NCBI RefSeq assembly: GCF_003628755.1
Contig: NZ_CP029256.1
Coordinates: 639,585-703,584 of the forward strand
Reading direction: 5' to 3'
Length of the DNA: 64,000 nucleotides
Source: Christensenella minuta
Lineage (GTDB): Bacteria > Bacillota > Clostridia > Christensenellales > Christensenellaceae
This document shows, one piece after another, positions 24,864-33,423 of the stretch. The position numbers were made by a program, and so were the translations under genes. Within the stretch, counting starts at the first letter, position 1, and every line of letters begins with the position of its first letter. The notes beneath the pieces were generated by a model. The model did no database searches. It worked only from the letters and a program-made list of their open reading frames with translations, and had not been told where the DNA came from.

Positions 24864-24892
24864 ATTCTATCACATTATAAGCCCCTTTGCAA
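24864..24892 (-). promoter_or_regulatory. rpsT promoter
   Basis: Minus strand: TTGCAA (24887-24892), 17 bp, TAGAAT (24864-24869), about 40 bp before the start codon. Confidence 0.65.
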
Positions 24893-24927
24893 GATGTTTT
24901 TAGCAGAATTACCGTAAATGGGGCCCC

Positions 24928-24956
24928 TTTACTCCGTTCACGTCTTGTTATATAAT
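24928..24956 (+). promoter_or_regulatory. murI promoter
   Basis: TTTACT (24928-24933), 17 bp, TATAAT (24951-24956), 34 bp before the ATG. Confidence 0.6.
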
Positions 24957-24990
24957 AAAAAACGTTGACAAGAAGAAATCAGGTTGGAAT

Positions 24991-25779
24991 ATGCAGACAA
25001 AAGAACTGCCGATCGGCGTTTTCGATTCGGGCGCAGGCGGAGTGAGCGTGCTTGCTCAGGCAAAGATATGCCTGCCGCATGAAAATTTCATTTATTATGG
25101 AGACAGCGCAAACGCGCCTTACGGTACGAGGTCGGAAAATGAAATCCGAGACCTTACGCTTGCCTGTGGAGATTTTTTGTGCGGGAAGGGCGTAAAAATG
25201 ATCGTGATTGCCTGCAACACTGCAACGAGCATCACGGTACAGGCGATGCGTGAAAAATATAATATTCCAATTATCAGCATCGAGCCAGCGGTGAAACCAG
25301 CAGTAGAAAAGCACCCGCAGGATCAAATCGCCGTTTTGGCGACACCAGCGACGCTTCACCAGAAGCGGTATTGGCACCTTCTTGATAAACTGAACGCGGC
25401 TGGCCAGGTAGTTAATATTGAATGCGACAGTCTTGCGGAGCTTGTCGAGCAGGGCAACCTTTCCGATCCGCATATTAAAGCCTATTTGTATGAAAGGTTC
25501 CTGCCGTACAGGGGGCGGAATTTTGGTGGTATTGTAGTAGGATGTACGCACTATTCGTTTGTAAGTGCGCAAATCCGCGACGTGGCGAAGAAAATTTGCG
25601 GCGGATCATGTGAAATATTTGACGGGATGTATGGTACGGCAAGGCATGTGGCGAATGTACTCGCTTCGGAAGGCCTCTTGAGCGATTCGACAGAAGAAGG
25701 CGCTGTTGCTTTTTTTTCATCCGGAGAAGAGCATAATGTCGGCATTTTTAAGCGGTTTCTCCGATTTTTTTTGAAATAA
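24991..25779 (+). CDS. murI: Glutamate racemase
   Basis: A 262-residue cofactor-independent racemase making D-glutamate for peptidoglycan. The family motifs are all present: IGVFDSGAGGVSV, YYGDSANAPYGT, the first catalytic cysteine in VIACNTATS and the second in VVGCTHYSF. Length is normal and the gene appears monocistronic. A second cell-wall racemase gene, alr, lies at 47375. Confidence 0.95.
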   Translation: MQTKELPIGVFDSGAGGVSVLAQAKICLPHENFIYYGDSANAPYGTRSENEIRDLTLACGDFLCGKGVKMIVIACNTATSITVQAMREKYNIPIISIEPAVKPAVEKHPQDQIAVLATPATLHQKRYWHLLDKLNAAGQVVNIECDSLAELVEQGNLSDPHIKAYLYERFLPYRGRNFGGIVVGCTHYSFVSAQIRDVAKKICGGSCEIFDGMYGTARHVANVLASEGLLSDSTEEGAVAFFSSGEEHNVGIFKRFLRFFLK

Positions 25780-25814
25780 AAGAAAAAAGGGCTGGTAATT
25801 CAATTCCTCCTGGT

Positions 25815-25830
25815 GTACTATATGTAGTGT
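25815..25830 (+). promoter_or_regulatory. Candidate NrdR box upstream of nrdJ
   Basis: CTATATGTAG core (25818-25827) with flanks fitting the acaCwAtATaTwGtgt NrdR consensus. A second, poorer AT-rich match (AAATATATTG) lies at 25852-25861. TTGAAA at 25830-25835 may be the -35 of the same promoter. Confidence 0.5.
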
Positions 25831-25878
25831 TGAAATCATGCGATTCGCACTAAATATATTGCACAGGGGGATTTTCTG

Positions 25879-28116
25879 ATGTTGAGCAAAAATGCGGTAA
25901 CAGTGTTGGAAAGACGTTACCTAAAGAAAGACGCGGCTGGGCAGCCGACCGAAAAACCGGATGATCTTTTCAAGCGTGTGGCACAAGCCATCGCAGAAGC
26001 GGATAAAGAATTCAATATCGATGCGGACGTGAAGGCGACGCAGGATGTGTTTTACGATATGATGTCCCGATTGAAATTCATGCCGAATTCTCCAACGCTA
26101 ATGAATGCGGGGCGGCCGCTCGGGCAGCTTTCCGCATGCTTTGTTCTCCCTGTATCGGACAGCATGGAAGACATTTTCGATGCTCTGAAAAATGCGGCGC
26201 TGATTCATAAAAGCGGCGGCGGAACAGGCTTTTCCTTTTCGCGTTTGCGGCCGGCCGGCGCTGCGGTGAACTCCACAGGCGGCGTTGCCAGCGGGCCAAT
26301 TAGCTTCATGAAGGTTTTCAACGCGGCGACTGAGGCTGTAAAGCAGGGAGGAACCCGCCGCGGAGCCAATATGGGCATTTTGCGTATCGATCATCCTGAT
26401 ATCATGGATTTTATTCAGTGCAAAAAAAATACGGCAGAGATCACAAATTTTAACATCAGCGTAGGAATTACGGAAGAGTTTATGAAAGCCGTTCACGAAA
26501 AACGGGAATATGCGTTGGTCGACCCGCATGATAAAAAAGAATGCGGACGGCTTTACGCACCTGCGGTGTTTGACCTGATCGTAAAAATGGCATGGACCAA
26601 TGGGGAGCCGGGCATTGTGTTTCTGGACCGTATCAATCGCGATAACCCTGTGCCTTCCCTCGGGGAGGTGGAAAGCACGAACCCCTGTGGCGAACAACCA
26701 CTGCTGCCTTTTGAAAGTTGTAATCTTGGCTCTATTAATCTCGATGCAATGCTCATCAGAAAAGGCGGCGGATACGAATTGGATTATGAGGAATTCGAGC
26801 GGACGATTCGGCACGCGGTCCATTTTCTTGACAATGTTATCACCGTAAATAATTATCCGCTTGATGAAATCCGGGAAATGACTCTTTCTACCCGCAAGAT
26901 CGGGCTTGGACTGATGGGGTTTGCGGATATTTTGTATAAGCTGAAGATCCCTTATAATTCCGACGAGGCGATTGAACTGGCGGAAAAAGTGATGAAATTT
27001 CTGCGGGATACCGCGCGGGACGCCTCCAACGAGCTTGCAAAGGAACGGGGAACATTCCCGACTTATTCGGAGAGTGTATTTAAATCAAAGGGGATCGTCC
27101 AGAGAAACGCCACTGTTACGACTATTGCCCCTACGGGTACGATTTCGATCATTTGCGGAGCGTCTTCGGGGATTGAACCGATCTTCGGCCTTTCCTATAT
27201 TCGTAACGTTATGGATAACGATGAACTTCTTGAGATACATCCTTACTTCGAGGAAGTTATGAAGGAGAGAGGACTCTACAGTAAAGAGCTGATGTCCCGG
27301 ATTGCGCAGGAAGGCACGATCGCTCATATTGAAGAAATACCGCAGGATATTCGCGATATCTTTGTAACTGCGCATGATATTACACCGGAATATCATGTCC
27401 GTATGCAGGCGGCTTTCCAAAAATATACGGACAATGCGGTTTCCAAGACCGTGAATTTCCCGCGCGAGGCGACGCAGGACGATGTGCGGACAGTCTATGA
27501 ATTGGCGTACGAGCTTGGGCTCAAGGGCGTCACGATTTATCGCGATGGCTCCCGCGACGCGCAGGTCCTGAATATTGGCAAGGTAAATAAAACGGAGGAA
27601 GCACAGGCCTCTGCCGTCACAATGGAAAAGGATGCAGGCAGGGTCGCCCCGAGGATGCGGCCGGAGATCACGCAAGGGGTTACCCAAAAAGTCAAGATTG
27701 GTTGCGGGAATCTCTATATTACGGTGAATTATGATGAAAACGGCATTTGTGAAGTGTTTACGAATTTGGGGCGCGCGGGTGGATGTCCGTCGCAGTCCGA
27801 AGCAACGAGCCGCCTGATCTCGACGGCGCTGCGTTCCGGCATGGATGTAGAATCCATTGTTGAGCAGCTGCGCGGAATCCGCTGCCATTCCACACTCCGT
27901 AAGGGCGGGGACGTGAAGGTGCTGTCCTGCCCGGACGCAATCGGCCGGGTTCTGCAGACGGTGGCACAAATGCAGAGCGAAAAAATTGCCCCGCTCGTCA
28001 TGCAGGACGAGCCCGAGGTACCGGATGATTCCAAATGTCCGGAATGCGGAAAGCCGCTGGCGTTTGAAGGCGGATGCAATATCTGCCGTTCCTGCGGTTA
28101 TTCCAAATGCGGATAA
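25879..28116 (+). CDS. nrdJ: Vitamin B12-dependent (class II) ribonucleoside-diphosphate reductase
   Basis: A 745-residue adenosylcobalamin-dependent reductase that converts ribonucleotides to deoxyribonucleotides. Evidence: MPNSPTLMNAG and SACFVLPVSD with the redox cysteine, STNPCGEQPLLPFESCNLGSI with the thiyl-radical loop, ATVTTIAPTGTIS, the TSCPD domain (GRAGGCPSQSEATSRL) and a C-terminal cysteine cluster CPECG...CRSCGYSKCG. It works without oxygen. Upstream lies a candidate NrdR box, and CobU/CobC salvage genes occur at 41947-43082, fitting the B12 requirement. Confidence 0.95.
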   Translation: MLSKNAVTVLERRYLKKDAAGQPTEKPDDLFKRVAQAIAEADKEFNIDADVKATQDVFYDMMSRLKFMPNSPTLMNAGRPLGQLSACFVLPVSDSMEDIFDALKNAALIHKSGGGTGFSFSRLRPAGAAVNSTGGVASGPISFMKVFNAATEAVKQGGTRRGANMGILRIDHPDIMDFIQCKKNTAEITNFNISVGITEEFMKAVHEKREYALVDPHDKKECGRLYAPAVFDLIVKMAWTNGEPGIVFLDRINRDNPVPSLGEVESTNPCGEQPLLPFESCNLGSINLDAMLIRKGGGYELDYEEFERTIRHAVHFLDNVITVNNYPLDEIREMTLSTRKIGLGLMGFADILYKLKIPYNSDEAIELAEKVMKFLRDTARDASNELAKERGTFPTYSESVFKSKGIVQRNATVTTIAPTGTISIICGASSGIEPIFGLSYIRNVMDNDELLEIHPYFEEVMKERGLYSKELMSRIAQEGTIAHIEEIPQDIRDIFVTAHDITPEYHVRMQAAFQKYTDNAVSKTVNFPREATQDDVRTVYELAYELGLKGVTIYRDGSRDAQVLNIGKVNKTEEAQASAVTMEKDAGRVAPRMRPEITQGVTQKVKIGCGNLYITVNYDENGICEVFTNLGRAGGCPSQSEATSRLISTALRSGMDVESIVEQLRGIRCHSTLRKGGDVKVLSCPDAIGRVLQTVAQMQSEKIAPLVMQDEPEVPDDSKCPECGKPLAFEGGCNICRSCGYSKCG

Positions 28117-28130
28117 CCGAGCGGATTAAC

Positions 28131-28170
28131 AAAAGCAGGCGGAAAATAAACGGTATTTCCGCCTGCTTTT
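28131..28170 (+). terminator. Terminator of nrdJ
   Basis: A perfect 15-bp stem, AAAAGCAGGCGGAAA and its complement, with a ten-base loop and T4. Confidence 0.88.
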
Positions 28171-28277
28171 GTATGCGGAAACAATTTGTGCTCCAAATTA
28201 TTCAGTTTATAGTTGATTTTTCGTGGTAGATGTATGATACTTAGTAAGAGAATCTGACCTGTGAAAAGAGGTTTTTT

Positions 28278-28937
28278 ATGCCTGCCAAGGAATTTGAAAG
28301 CAAGCTGCGCTATTTGATTATTTCCGTACCCGATGTAATTCGGTCGGCACCGGGAATTAAAATATTCGGACGTACTCTTCGGTCGTTCCTATTTACGACG
28401 GATATTGCTCTTATTCGGAATACCGATGCGGATGCGGTTATGGCAGTCTATCCGTTCACGCCGCAGCCCTCCATCAATCAGGCGATCATGACGACGGCAG
28501 ATGTACCCGTGATGTGCAGCGTCGGAGGCGGAGAACTGAAGGATGAACGGGCGGTGCATCTGGCGCTGGAAACCGAATTCCGTGGAGCGGTGGGAGCCGT
28601 GCTGAGCCCGGAAATCGACAACGACATCGTTGCGAAGATTAAGAAGCGCGTCGACATCCCTGTCGTGGTGACAGTAGTATCGGAAAAAGAAGACATTGAG
28701 CGAAGAATTGAAAGCGGCGCGGATATCCTCAATGTGTCGGGTGCGGACAATACCTGCCGCATCATTGAACGGATACGCAATAAATATCCGTATATTCCGA
28801 TTATCGCCACAGGAGGCCCCACGGATGACAGTATCCGGGAAACGATTGACTGCGGCGCGGACGCGATTACCTACACGCCCCCGACCAATGCGGAATTGTT
28901 CAAGAAGACCATGCAGCTTTTCCGGGAAAATTTGTAA
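28278..28937 (+). CDS. Uncharacterised TIM-barrel protein with C-terminal phosphate-binding motifs
   Basis: A 219-residue protein with the periodic beta-alpha pattern of a small TIM barrel: VPVMCSVGGGE, VDIPVVVTVVSE, GADILNVSGAD, PIIATGGPTD and GADAITYTPPTN. The IIATGGP and GADAITY pieces resemble the phosphate-binding end of HisA/TrpF/NanE-like barrels. No catalytic set is recognisable to me and database names such as hydrolase would be unreliable. It is flanked by terminators, hence monocistronic. Function unknown. Confidence 0.7.
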   Translation: MPAKEFESKLRYLIISVPDVIRSAPGIKIFGRTLRSFLFTTDIALIRNTDADAVMAVYPFTPQPSINQAIMTTADVPVMCSVGGGELKDERAVHLALETEFRGAVGAVLSPEIDNDIVAKIKKRVDIPVVVTVVSEKEDIERRIESGADILNVSGADNTCRIIERIRNKYPYIPIIATGGPTDDSIRETIDCGADAITYTPPTNAELFKKTMQLFRENL

Positions 28938-28940
28938 ATA

Positions 28941-28969
28941 AAAAAATCCGGCCGTCGGCCGGATTTTTT
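28941..28969. terminator. Bidirectional terminator
   Basis: A perfect 13-bp stem AAAAAATCCGGCC / GGCCGGATTTTTT with a three-base loop. It serves the TIM-barrel gene and the leftward membrane-protein gene. Confidence 0.88.
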
Positions 28970-28974
28970 ACTGC

Positions 28975-29262
28975 TCAGTTAAACATTCTGCCTGTAAGGG
29001 CGCCTACGAGAATGAACAAGCCAAGTCCGATAATCAGGCCGATCAGCCAAAACTTAGTGAATAGAGTCAGCCGCATATCGAGCGTACGTTCAATTTTGCG
29101 CTGCCCAAATATGATAACGGCGAATATAATGACGAATAAATATTGCAGCAGAATATTATCGGATTCGCTGCCGAAATAAATTGCCAGCCAGATACCGATC
29201 CCGGCGGCGATGCCTAAAAATATTTGCCAAAAATTCAACTGTTTTTCCGTAAGCTTTTTCAT
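28975..29262 (-). CDS. Small three-helix membrane protein of unknown function
   Basis: An unrecognised 95-residue protein with a short basic cytoplasmic start (MKKLTEKQ) and three hydrophobic segments at about residues 11-30, 34-51 and 66-90. GAGGGG precedes the ATG on the minus strand. It ends just before the bidirectional terminator, so it is a single-gene unit. No enzymatic motif is visible. Confidence 0.65.
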   Translation of the reverse strand: MKKLTEKQLNFWQIFLGIAAGIGIWLAIYFGSESDNILLQYLFVIIFAVIIFGQRKIERTLDMRLTLFTKFWLIGLIIGLGLFILVGALTGRMFN

Positions 29263-29312
29263 AGAATACCCCTCAATTTCAAGTGCTTTTCCTATTATTA
29301 CATAGAATGCCT

Positions 29313-29402
29313 TTAAATTCCATATTAAATTGAAAAATTTATTTATTTTTTAGCAGGAATCTGTTACACTGAATATATCTTCATTTCAAATATGGAATTT
29401 AA
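29313..29402. repeat. 14-bp inverted repeat pair between divergent genes
   Basis: TTAAATTCCATATT (29313-29326) and its exact complement AATATGGAATTTAA (29389-29402), separated by 62 bp. They lie in the 187-bp region between the leftward membrane-protein gene and the rightward EF-G-like gene. They could be operators for both promoters. The rest of the region is AT-rich, with a possible extended -10 (TGTTACACT, 29362-29370). Confidence 0.55.
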
Positions 29403-29449
29403 GTTTAAGAGGCTTCACATAAATAAATATCATTAGGGAGGCTTATTAC

Positions 29450-31525
29450 ATGAAAGTATATCATCCACAAGACATTTTTAACATTGCGGTTGTCGGGCAC
29501 GGCGGAGAAGGGAAGACGACGCTCGTCGAGGCAATGCTTTATGATTCCGGCGCAACAGAGCGCATGGGCCGCGTGGAAGATGGAAATACCGTGACGGACT
29601 ATGACGGCGAAGAAATTAAACGGCAAATATCAATCGGGCTTGCGCTGGCACCCGTTGAGTGGAAGAATAAAAAGATCAATCTGATCGACGCTCCCGGATA
29701 CTTTGACTTTGAAGGAGAAGCGGTCGCGGCATATGAGCTTTGCGACAGCGCCCTCATTGTACTGAGCGCAAACGGAACAGTTCCGGTCGGCGCTCAGAAG
29801 GCTTATGATTATTGTTCCAGGCATGCAATCCCGCGTGCATTTCTCGTTAATCAGGTAGATAAAGAACATGCCGACTACGTAAAAACCGTAGCTGCGCTGG
29901 GGACGAAGTACACCTCTTCAATCACAGCGGTTCAAATGCCGATTATGAAGGACGGCAAGTTTGAGGGGATCGTTGACATCATCGGCATGAAAGCATATCT
30001 GTTTGACGGGCAGAATGTGAAAGAAGCGGATATTCCGGCGGAATGTTCCGCAGACGCGGAGGGCCTGCGGGAGGCACTGGTAGAAAATGCTGCCGGCAAC
30101 GATGAAGAGCTGATGGAAAAGTTTTTCGACGGACAGGAGCTTTCCACCGATGATATATTGAAAGGACTGCGTGCGGGAATCCTCCAGGGAAACATCGCGC
30201 CCGTGTTTGTCAGTGCAGCGGCGCCGAATGCCGGAGTGCGGGAACTGATGGACGAGATTATTGCCCTTATGCCGAATGCGGCGGAAATGCCGGGCACTGA
30301 GGCGCTCGACGCTTCCGGTAATTCTGTAACGCTCAAAATCGATACTTCCGCTCCTTTCACGGCGCATGTATTGAAGACCATTGCAGACCCGTTTGTGGGG
30401 AAATTGTCCATTATAAAAATTGTACAGGGCACTTTGAAATCGGATATGTCTATTACAAACGCCAATACGGGCAAACCGGAAAAGTGTTCGGGCCTTGGCA
30501 TTATGCGGGGCAAAAAGCTAATTAATATAGGCGAACTTGAGGCGGGGGATATTGGCGCGGTTGCCAAGCTGCAGCATACGGCGACTGGTGATACGCTGTG
30601 CTCTACTTCGTGCGTTGTGAAATTCCCTCCGCTTGCTTTCCCGGAACCGTGCATTTGTCTTGCGGTCGGCGCGAAGAAGAAAGGGGAGGAAGAGAAAGTG
30701 TTCTCAGGCCTGCACCGTTTAGAGGACGAGGATCCGACTTTTAAACTTGTAAAGGATACGGAAACGGGTGATATGCTGGCTAACGGCATGGGAGAGATGC
30801 ACCTTGAGGTTATTAACAACAAACTGAAAAGCAAATTTAATGTGGAAGGCGAACTGCACGATCCGCGGATTCCGTATCGTGAGGCGATTAAAAAAGCTGT
30901 TAAGGCACAGGGGAAGCATAAGAAGCAGTCGGGCGGTCATGGGCAGTATGGTGATGTATGGATTGAGTTCTCTCCGGTGCCGGACGGACTCGCAGACTTT
31001 ATATTTGAAGATAAGATTGTTGGCGGCGTTGTACCGAGACAATATATACCGGCGGTAGAAAAGGGCCTGAAGGAGAGCATACAGAAAGGCGTATTGGCGG
31101 GCTACCCTGTAGTAGGACTGAAATGTACGCTCTATGATGGTTCCTACCATACGGTTGACTCTTCTGAAATGGCATTTAAAGTGGCTGCAAACCTTGCGTT
31201 TAAGAAGGGTATTGCGGAGGCGAATCCTATCTTGCTCGAACCGATCATGAAGGTTGTTGTTACGATTCCGGACGAGTATATGGGAGATATCATTGGCGAT
31301 CTCAACCGCCGGCGCGGCAGGATTCTTGGGATGAATCCGGAGGGCGGTCTGCAGGAAGTAACGGCCGAGGTGCCGCTGAGCGAATTGTTTAAATATGCGA
31401 CGGATCTGCGGTCTATGACACAGGCGCGCGGGACATTTAAGCAGACGTTTGAGCGGTACGAAGAGGTTCCTGCACAGATGGCGGGAAAAATCATTGAACA
31501 AGCAAAAAAAGATATGGAAGAATAA
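29450..31525 (+). CDS. EF-G-like translational GTPase paralogue (FusA2 type)
   Basis: A 691-residue five-domain protein of EF-G length. The GTPase domain carries an altered P-loop GHGGEGKTT (15-24), DAPGYFDF (80-87) in place of DTPGHVDF, and NQVD (134-137) in place of NKMD. Domain IV/V stretches GGHGQYGDVWIEFSP, EPIMKVVVTIPDEYMGDIIGDLNRRRGRI and RSMTQARGTF are intact. The Tyr at the catalytic His position marks the EF-G-like paralogue group rather than the main elongation factor. Its role is unclear; ribosome-associated functions are likely. It ends at a good terminator. Confidence 0.88.
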   Translation: MKVYHPQDIFNIAVVGHGGEGKTTLVEAMLYDSGATERMGRVEDGNTVTDYDGEEIKRQISIGLALAPVEWKNKKINLIDAPGYFDFEGEAVAAYELCDSALIVLSANGTVPVGAQKAYDYCSRHAIPRAFLVNQVDKEHADYVKTVAALGTKYTSSITAVQMPIMKDGKFEGIVDIIGMKAYLFDGQNVKEADIPAECSADAEGLREALVENAAGNDEELMEKFFDGQELSTDDILKGLRAGILQGNIAPVFVSAAAPNAGVRELMDEIIALMPNAAEMPGTEALDASGNSVTLKIDTSAPFTAHVLKTIADPFVGKLSIIKIVQGTLKSDMSITNANTGKPEKCSGLGIMRGKKLINIGELEAGDIGAVAKLQHTATGDTLCSTSCVVKFPPLAFPEPCICLAVGAKKKGEEEKVFSGLHRLEDEDPTFKLVKDTETGDMLANGMGEMHLEVINNKLKSKFNVEGELHDPRIPYREAIKKAVKAQGKHKKQSGGHGQYGDVWIEFSPVPDGLADFIFEDKIVGGVVPRQYIPAVEKGLKESIQKGVLAGYPVVGLKCTLYDGSYHTVDSSEMAFKVAANLAFKKGIAEANPILLEPIMKVVVTIPDEYMGDIIGDLNRRRGRILGMNPEGGLQEVTAEVPLSELFKYATDLRSMTQARGTFKQTFERYEEVPAQMAGKIIEQAKKDMEE

Positions 31526-31542
31526 CACAAAAACTGGTAAGA

Positions 31543-31574
31543 TAAAGGCTGCGGGAGCGCAGCCTTTATTTTTT
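31543..31574 (+). terminator. Terminator after the EF-G-like gene
   Basis: TAAAGGCTGCG and CGCAGCCTTTA arms around GGAG, followed by a T-run to 31574. Confidence 0.85.
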
Positions 31575-31610
31575 AGCTGAGCGCGGGCATAAGACTTTTT
31601 AGCAGTTCTA

Positions 31611-31619
31611 TGTTAGAAT
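31611..31619 (+). promoter_or_regulatory. Extended -10 promoter of pyk
   Basis: TGTTAGAAT, an extended -10 (TGn-TAGAAT), about 45 bp before the ATG. The -35 region (AAGACT) is poor. Confidence 0.45.
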
Positions 31620-31663
31620 GGGATTGTTACCATAAATTTTTAAATCGTACGGGAGAATGACAC

Positions 31664-33415
31664 ATGAGAAAGACAAAAATTATTTGCACACTGGGACCTT
31701 CCAGTGAAGATGAAAATACGATCAGACGCATGGTGGAAGCCGGCATGGATGTGGCGCGTCTTAATTTTTCGCATGGCGATCATAAAACTCAGCTGGAACG
31801 CATCCGGAAAATTAAAAAAATAAGCAAAGATACGGGAAAACATATTTCCTGCCTCTTAGATACCAAGGGGCCGGAAATCAGGATCGGAACCTTTAAAACA
31901 GGCCGTATTGAACTGCACGAAGGCGATACGTTTACCCTTACGACGCGCGAGGTGGAAGGCGACGAGACCTGCGTTTCAGAAACGTTTAAGAACCTGCCGC
32001 AGGACCTTGCCCAGGGAGCGATCATCTTGATCGATGATGGCCTGATTGAGATGCAGGTAATGTGTATCACCGATACGGAGATCACATGCAAGGTGTTGAA
32101 CGGAGGAATGCTTTCCGACCGAAAGGGCGTAAATGTGCCGGGATTCTCCGTATCTCTGCCTTATATCAGTGAAAAAGACCGTGCGGATATTGTTTTTGGC
32201 ATTGAGAATGATGTTGACTTTATCGCAGCAAGCTTCACCCGCAGCGAACAGGATATCCTTGACATCAAACATATTCTCGATGAATATAAGTGCAAGAGTA
32301 TAAAAATTATCGCTAAAATTGAAAATGCGGAAGGCGTAAAAAACATCGATGATATCCTGCGCGTATCAGACGGGATTATGGTTGCCCGCGGTGATATGGG
32401 TGTGGAAATACCGCTCGAAGAAGTGCCGGTATTGCAAAAACGGTTGATCCGCAAAGCGTATGGGGCTGGTAAAATTGTCATTACGGCGACCCAGATGCTG
32501 GAGAGTATGATGCATAATCCGCGGCCGACGCGTGCGGAAACGACGGATATCGCCAACGCGATCTACGACGGGACGAGCGCAATTATGCTGTCGGGTGAGA
32601 CGGCTGCCGGGAAATACCCGGTCGAGTGCGTAAAGACAATGGCCCGCATCGCGCTGCGCACGGAAAAAGACATCAACTATGAAATGCGGTTTAAGAAAAA
32701 CGATATGGCGCAGATATCGGATGTAACAAACGCCATTTCACACGCAGCCTGTACGACTGCGTATGACCTTGGCGCGTCTGCCATTATCGCCGTGACAAAG
32801 ACGGGGAGATCTGTACGCATGGTTTCAAAATACCGGCCCTCCATTCCGATTATTGGATGTTCGCCAGAGGAGCAGGTATGCCGCCAGCTCAATATGTCCT
32901 GGGGCGTAACTCCTATGAAGGTGGAACAGAAGCTGAATACGGACGAGTTGTTTGAGATGGTCGTGAATTATGGAAAAAAAGCGGGCCTGCTTGAAAACGG
33001 AGACCTCGTGGTAATTATGGCCGGGGTGCCGCTTGGTATCGCAGGGACTACGAACCTTTTGAAGGTTCATATCGTGGGCGACGTATTGGTCAAAGGAACG
33101 GGCATCAACGGACTGTGCGCCTCCGGGAATCTTTGCGTCGCGCGGACGGAAAAGGAGGCGCGGCAAACCTTTAAACGTGGCGACATTCTGGCGGTTCCCA
33201 CAACCTCCAATAATATTTTGGATTTAATGAAACAATCCGCGGGTATAATAACAGAAGAGGATGGGCCGGATACACATGCCGCGATTGTGGGTATGGCTCT
33301 TGATATCCCCGTATTGGTAGGCGCGGTGAGCGCGACCCAGATTCTTAAGACGGGAACGCATATCAAACTGGATGCGGAACGCGGACTCGTCTGCAATGAA
33401 AATCGTGAGGACTGA
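31664..33415 (+). CDS. pyk: Pyruvate kinase with C-terminal PEP-utiliser domain
   Basis: A 583-residue glycolytic enzyme converting phosphoenolpyruvate and ADP to pyruvate and ATP. It has KIICTLGPSS, the substrate/metal region IIAKIENAEGV, VARGDMGVEIP and the signature ATQMLESM. Beyond the usual ~470 residues it carries the extra C-terminal domain typical of Firmicutes, with GPDTHAAIVGMALDIPVLVG resembling the mobile domain of PEP-utilising enzymes. The next gene starts 8 bp downstream, so the two following transferase-like genes may share its transcript. Confidence 0.96.
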   Translation: MRKTKIICTLGPSSEDENTIRRMVEAGMDVARLNFSHGDHKTQLERIRKIKKISKDTGKHISCLLDTKGPEIRIGTFKTGRIELHEGDTFTLTTREVEGDETCVSETFKNLPQDLAQGAIILIDDGLIEMQVMCITDTEITCKVLNGGMLSDRKGVNVPGFSVSLPYISEKDRADIVFGIENDVDFIAASFTRSEQDILDIKHILDEYKCKSIKIIAKIENAEGVKNIDDILRVSDGIMVARGDMGVEIPLEEVPVLQKRLIRKAYGAGKIVITATQMLESMMHNPRPTRAETTDIANAIYDGTSAIMLSGETAAGKYPVECVKTMARIALRTEKDINYEMRFKKNDMAQISDVTNAISHAACTTAYDLGASAIIAVTKTGRSVRMVSKYRPSIPIIGCSPEEQVCRQLNMSWGVTPMKVEQKLNTDELFEMVVNYGKKAGLLENGDLVVIMAGVPLGIAGTTNLLKVHIVGDVLVKGTGINGLCASGNLCVARTEKEARQTFKRGDILAVPTTSNNILDLMKQSAGIITEEDGPDTHAAIVGMALDIPVLVGAVSATQILKTGTHIKLDAERGLVCNENRED

Positions 33416-33423
33416 TAATATCT

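Noticed and set aside
25852-25861. Second NrdR box upstream of nrdJ
   Set aside because: The flanks do not fit and the spacing of 34 bp from the first box is not a typical helical interval; kept only as a weak partner.
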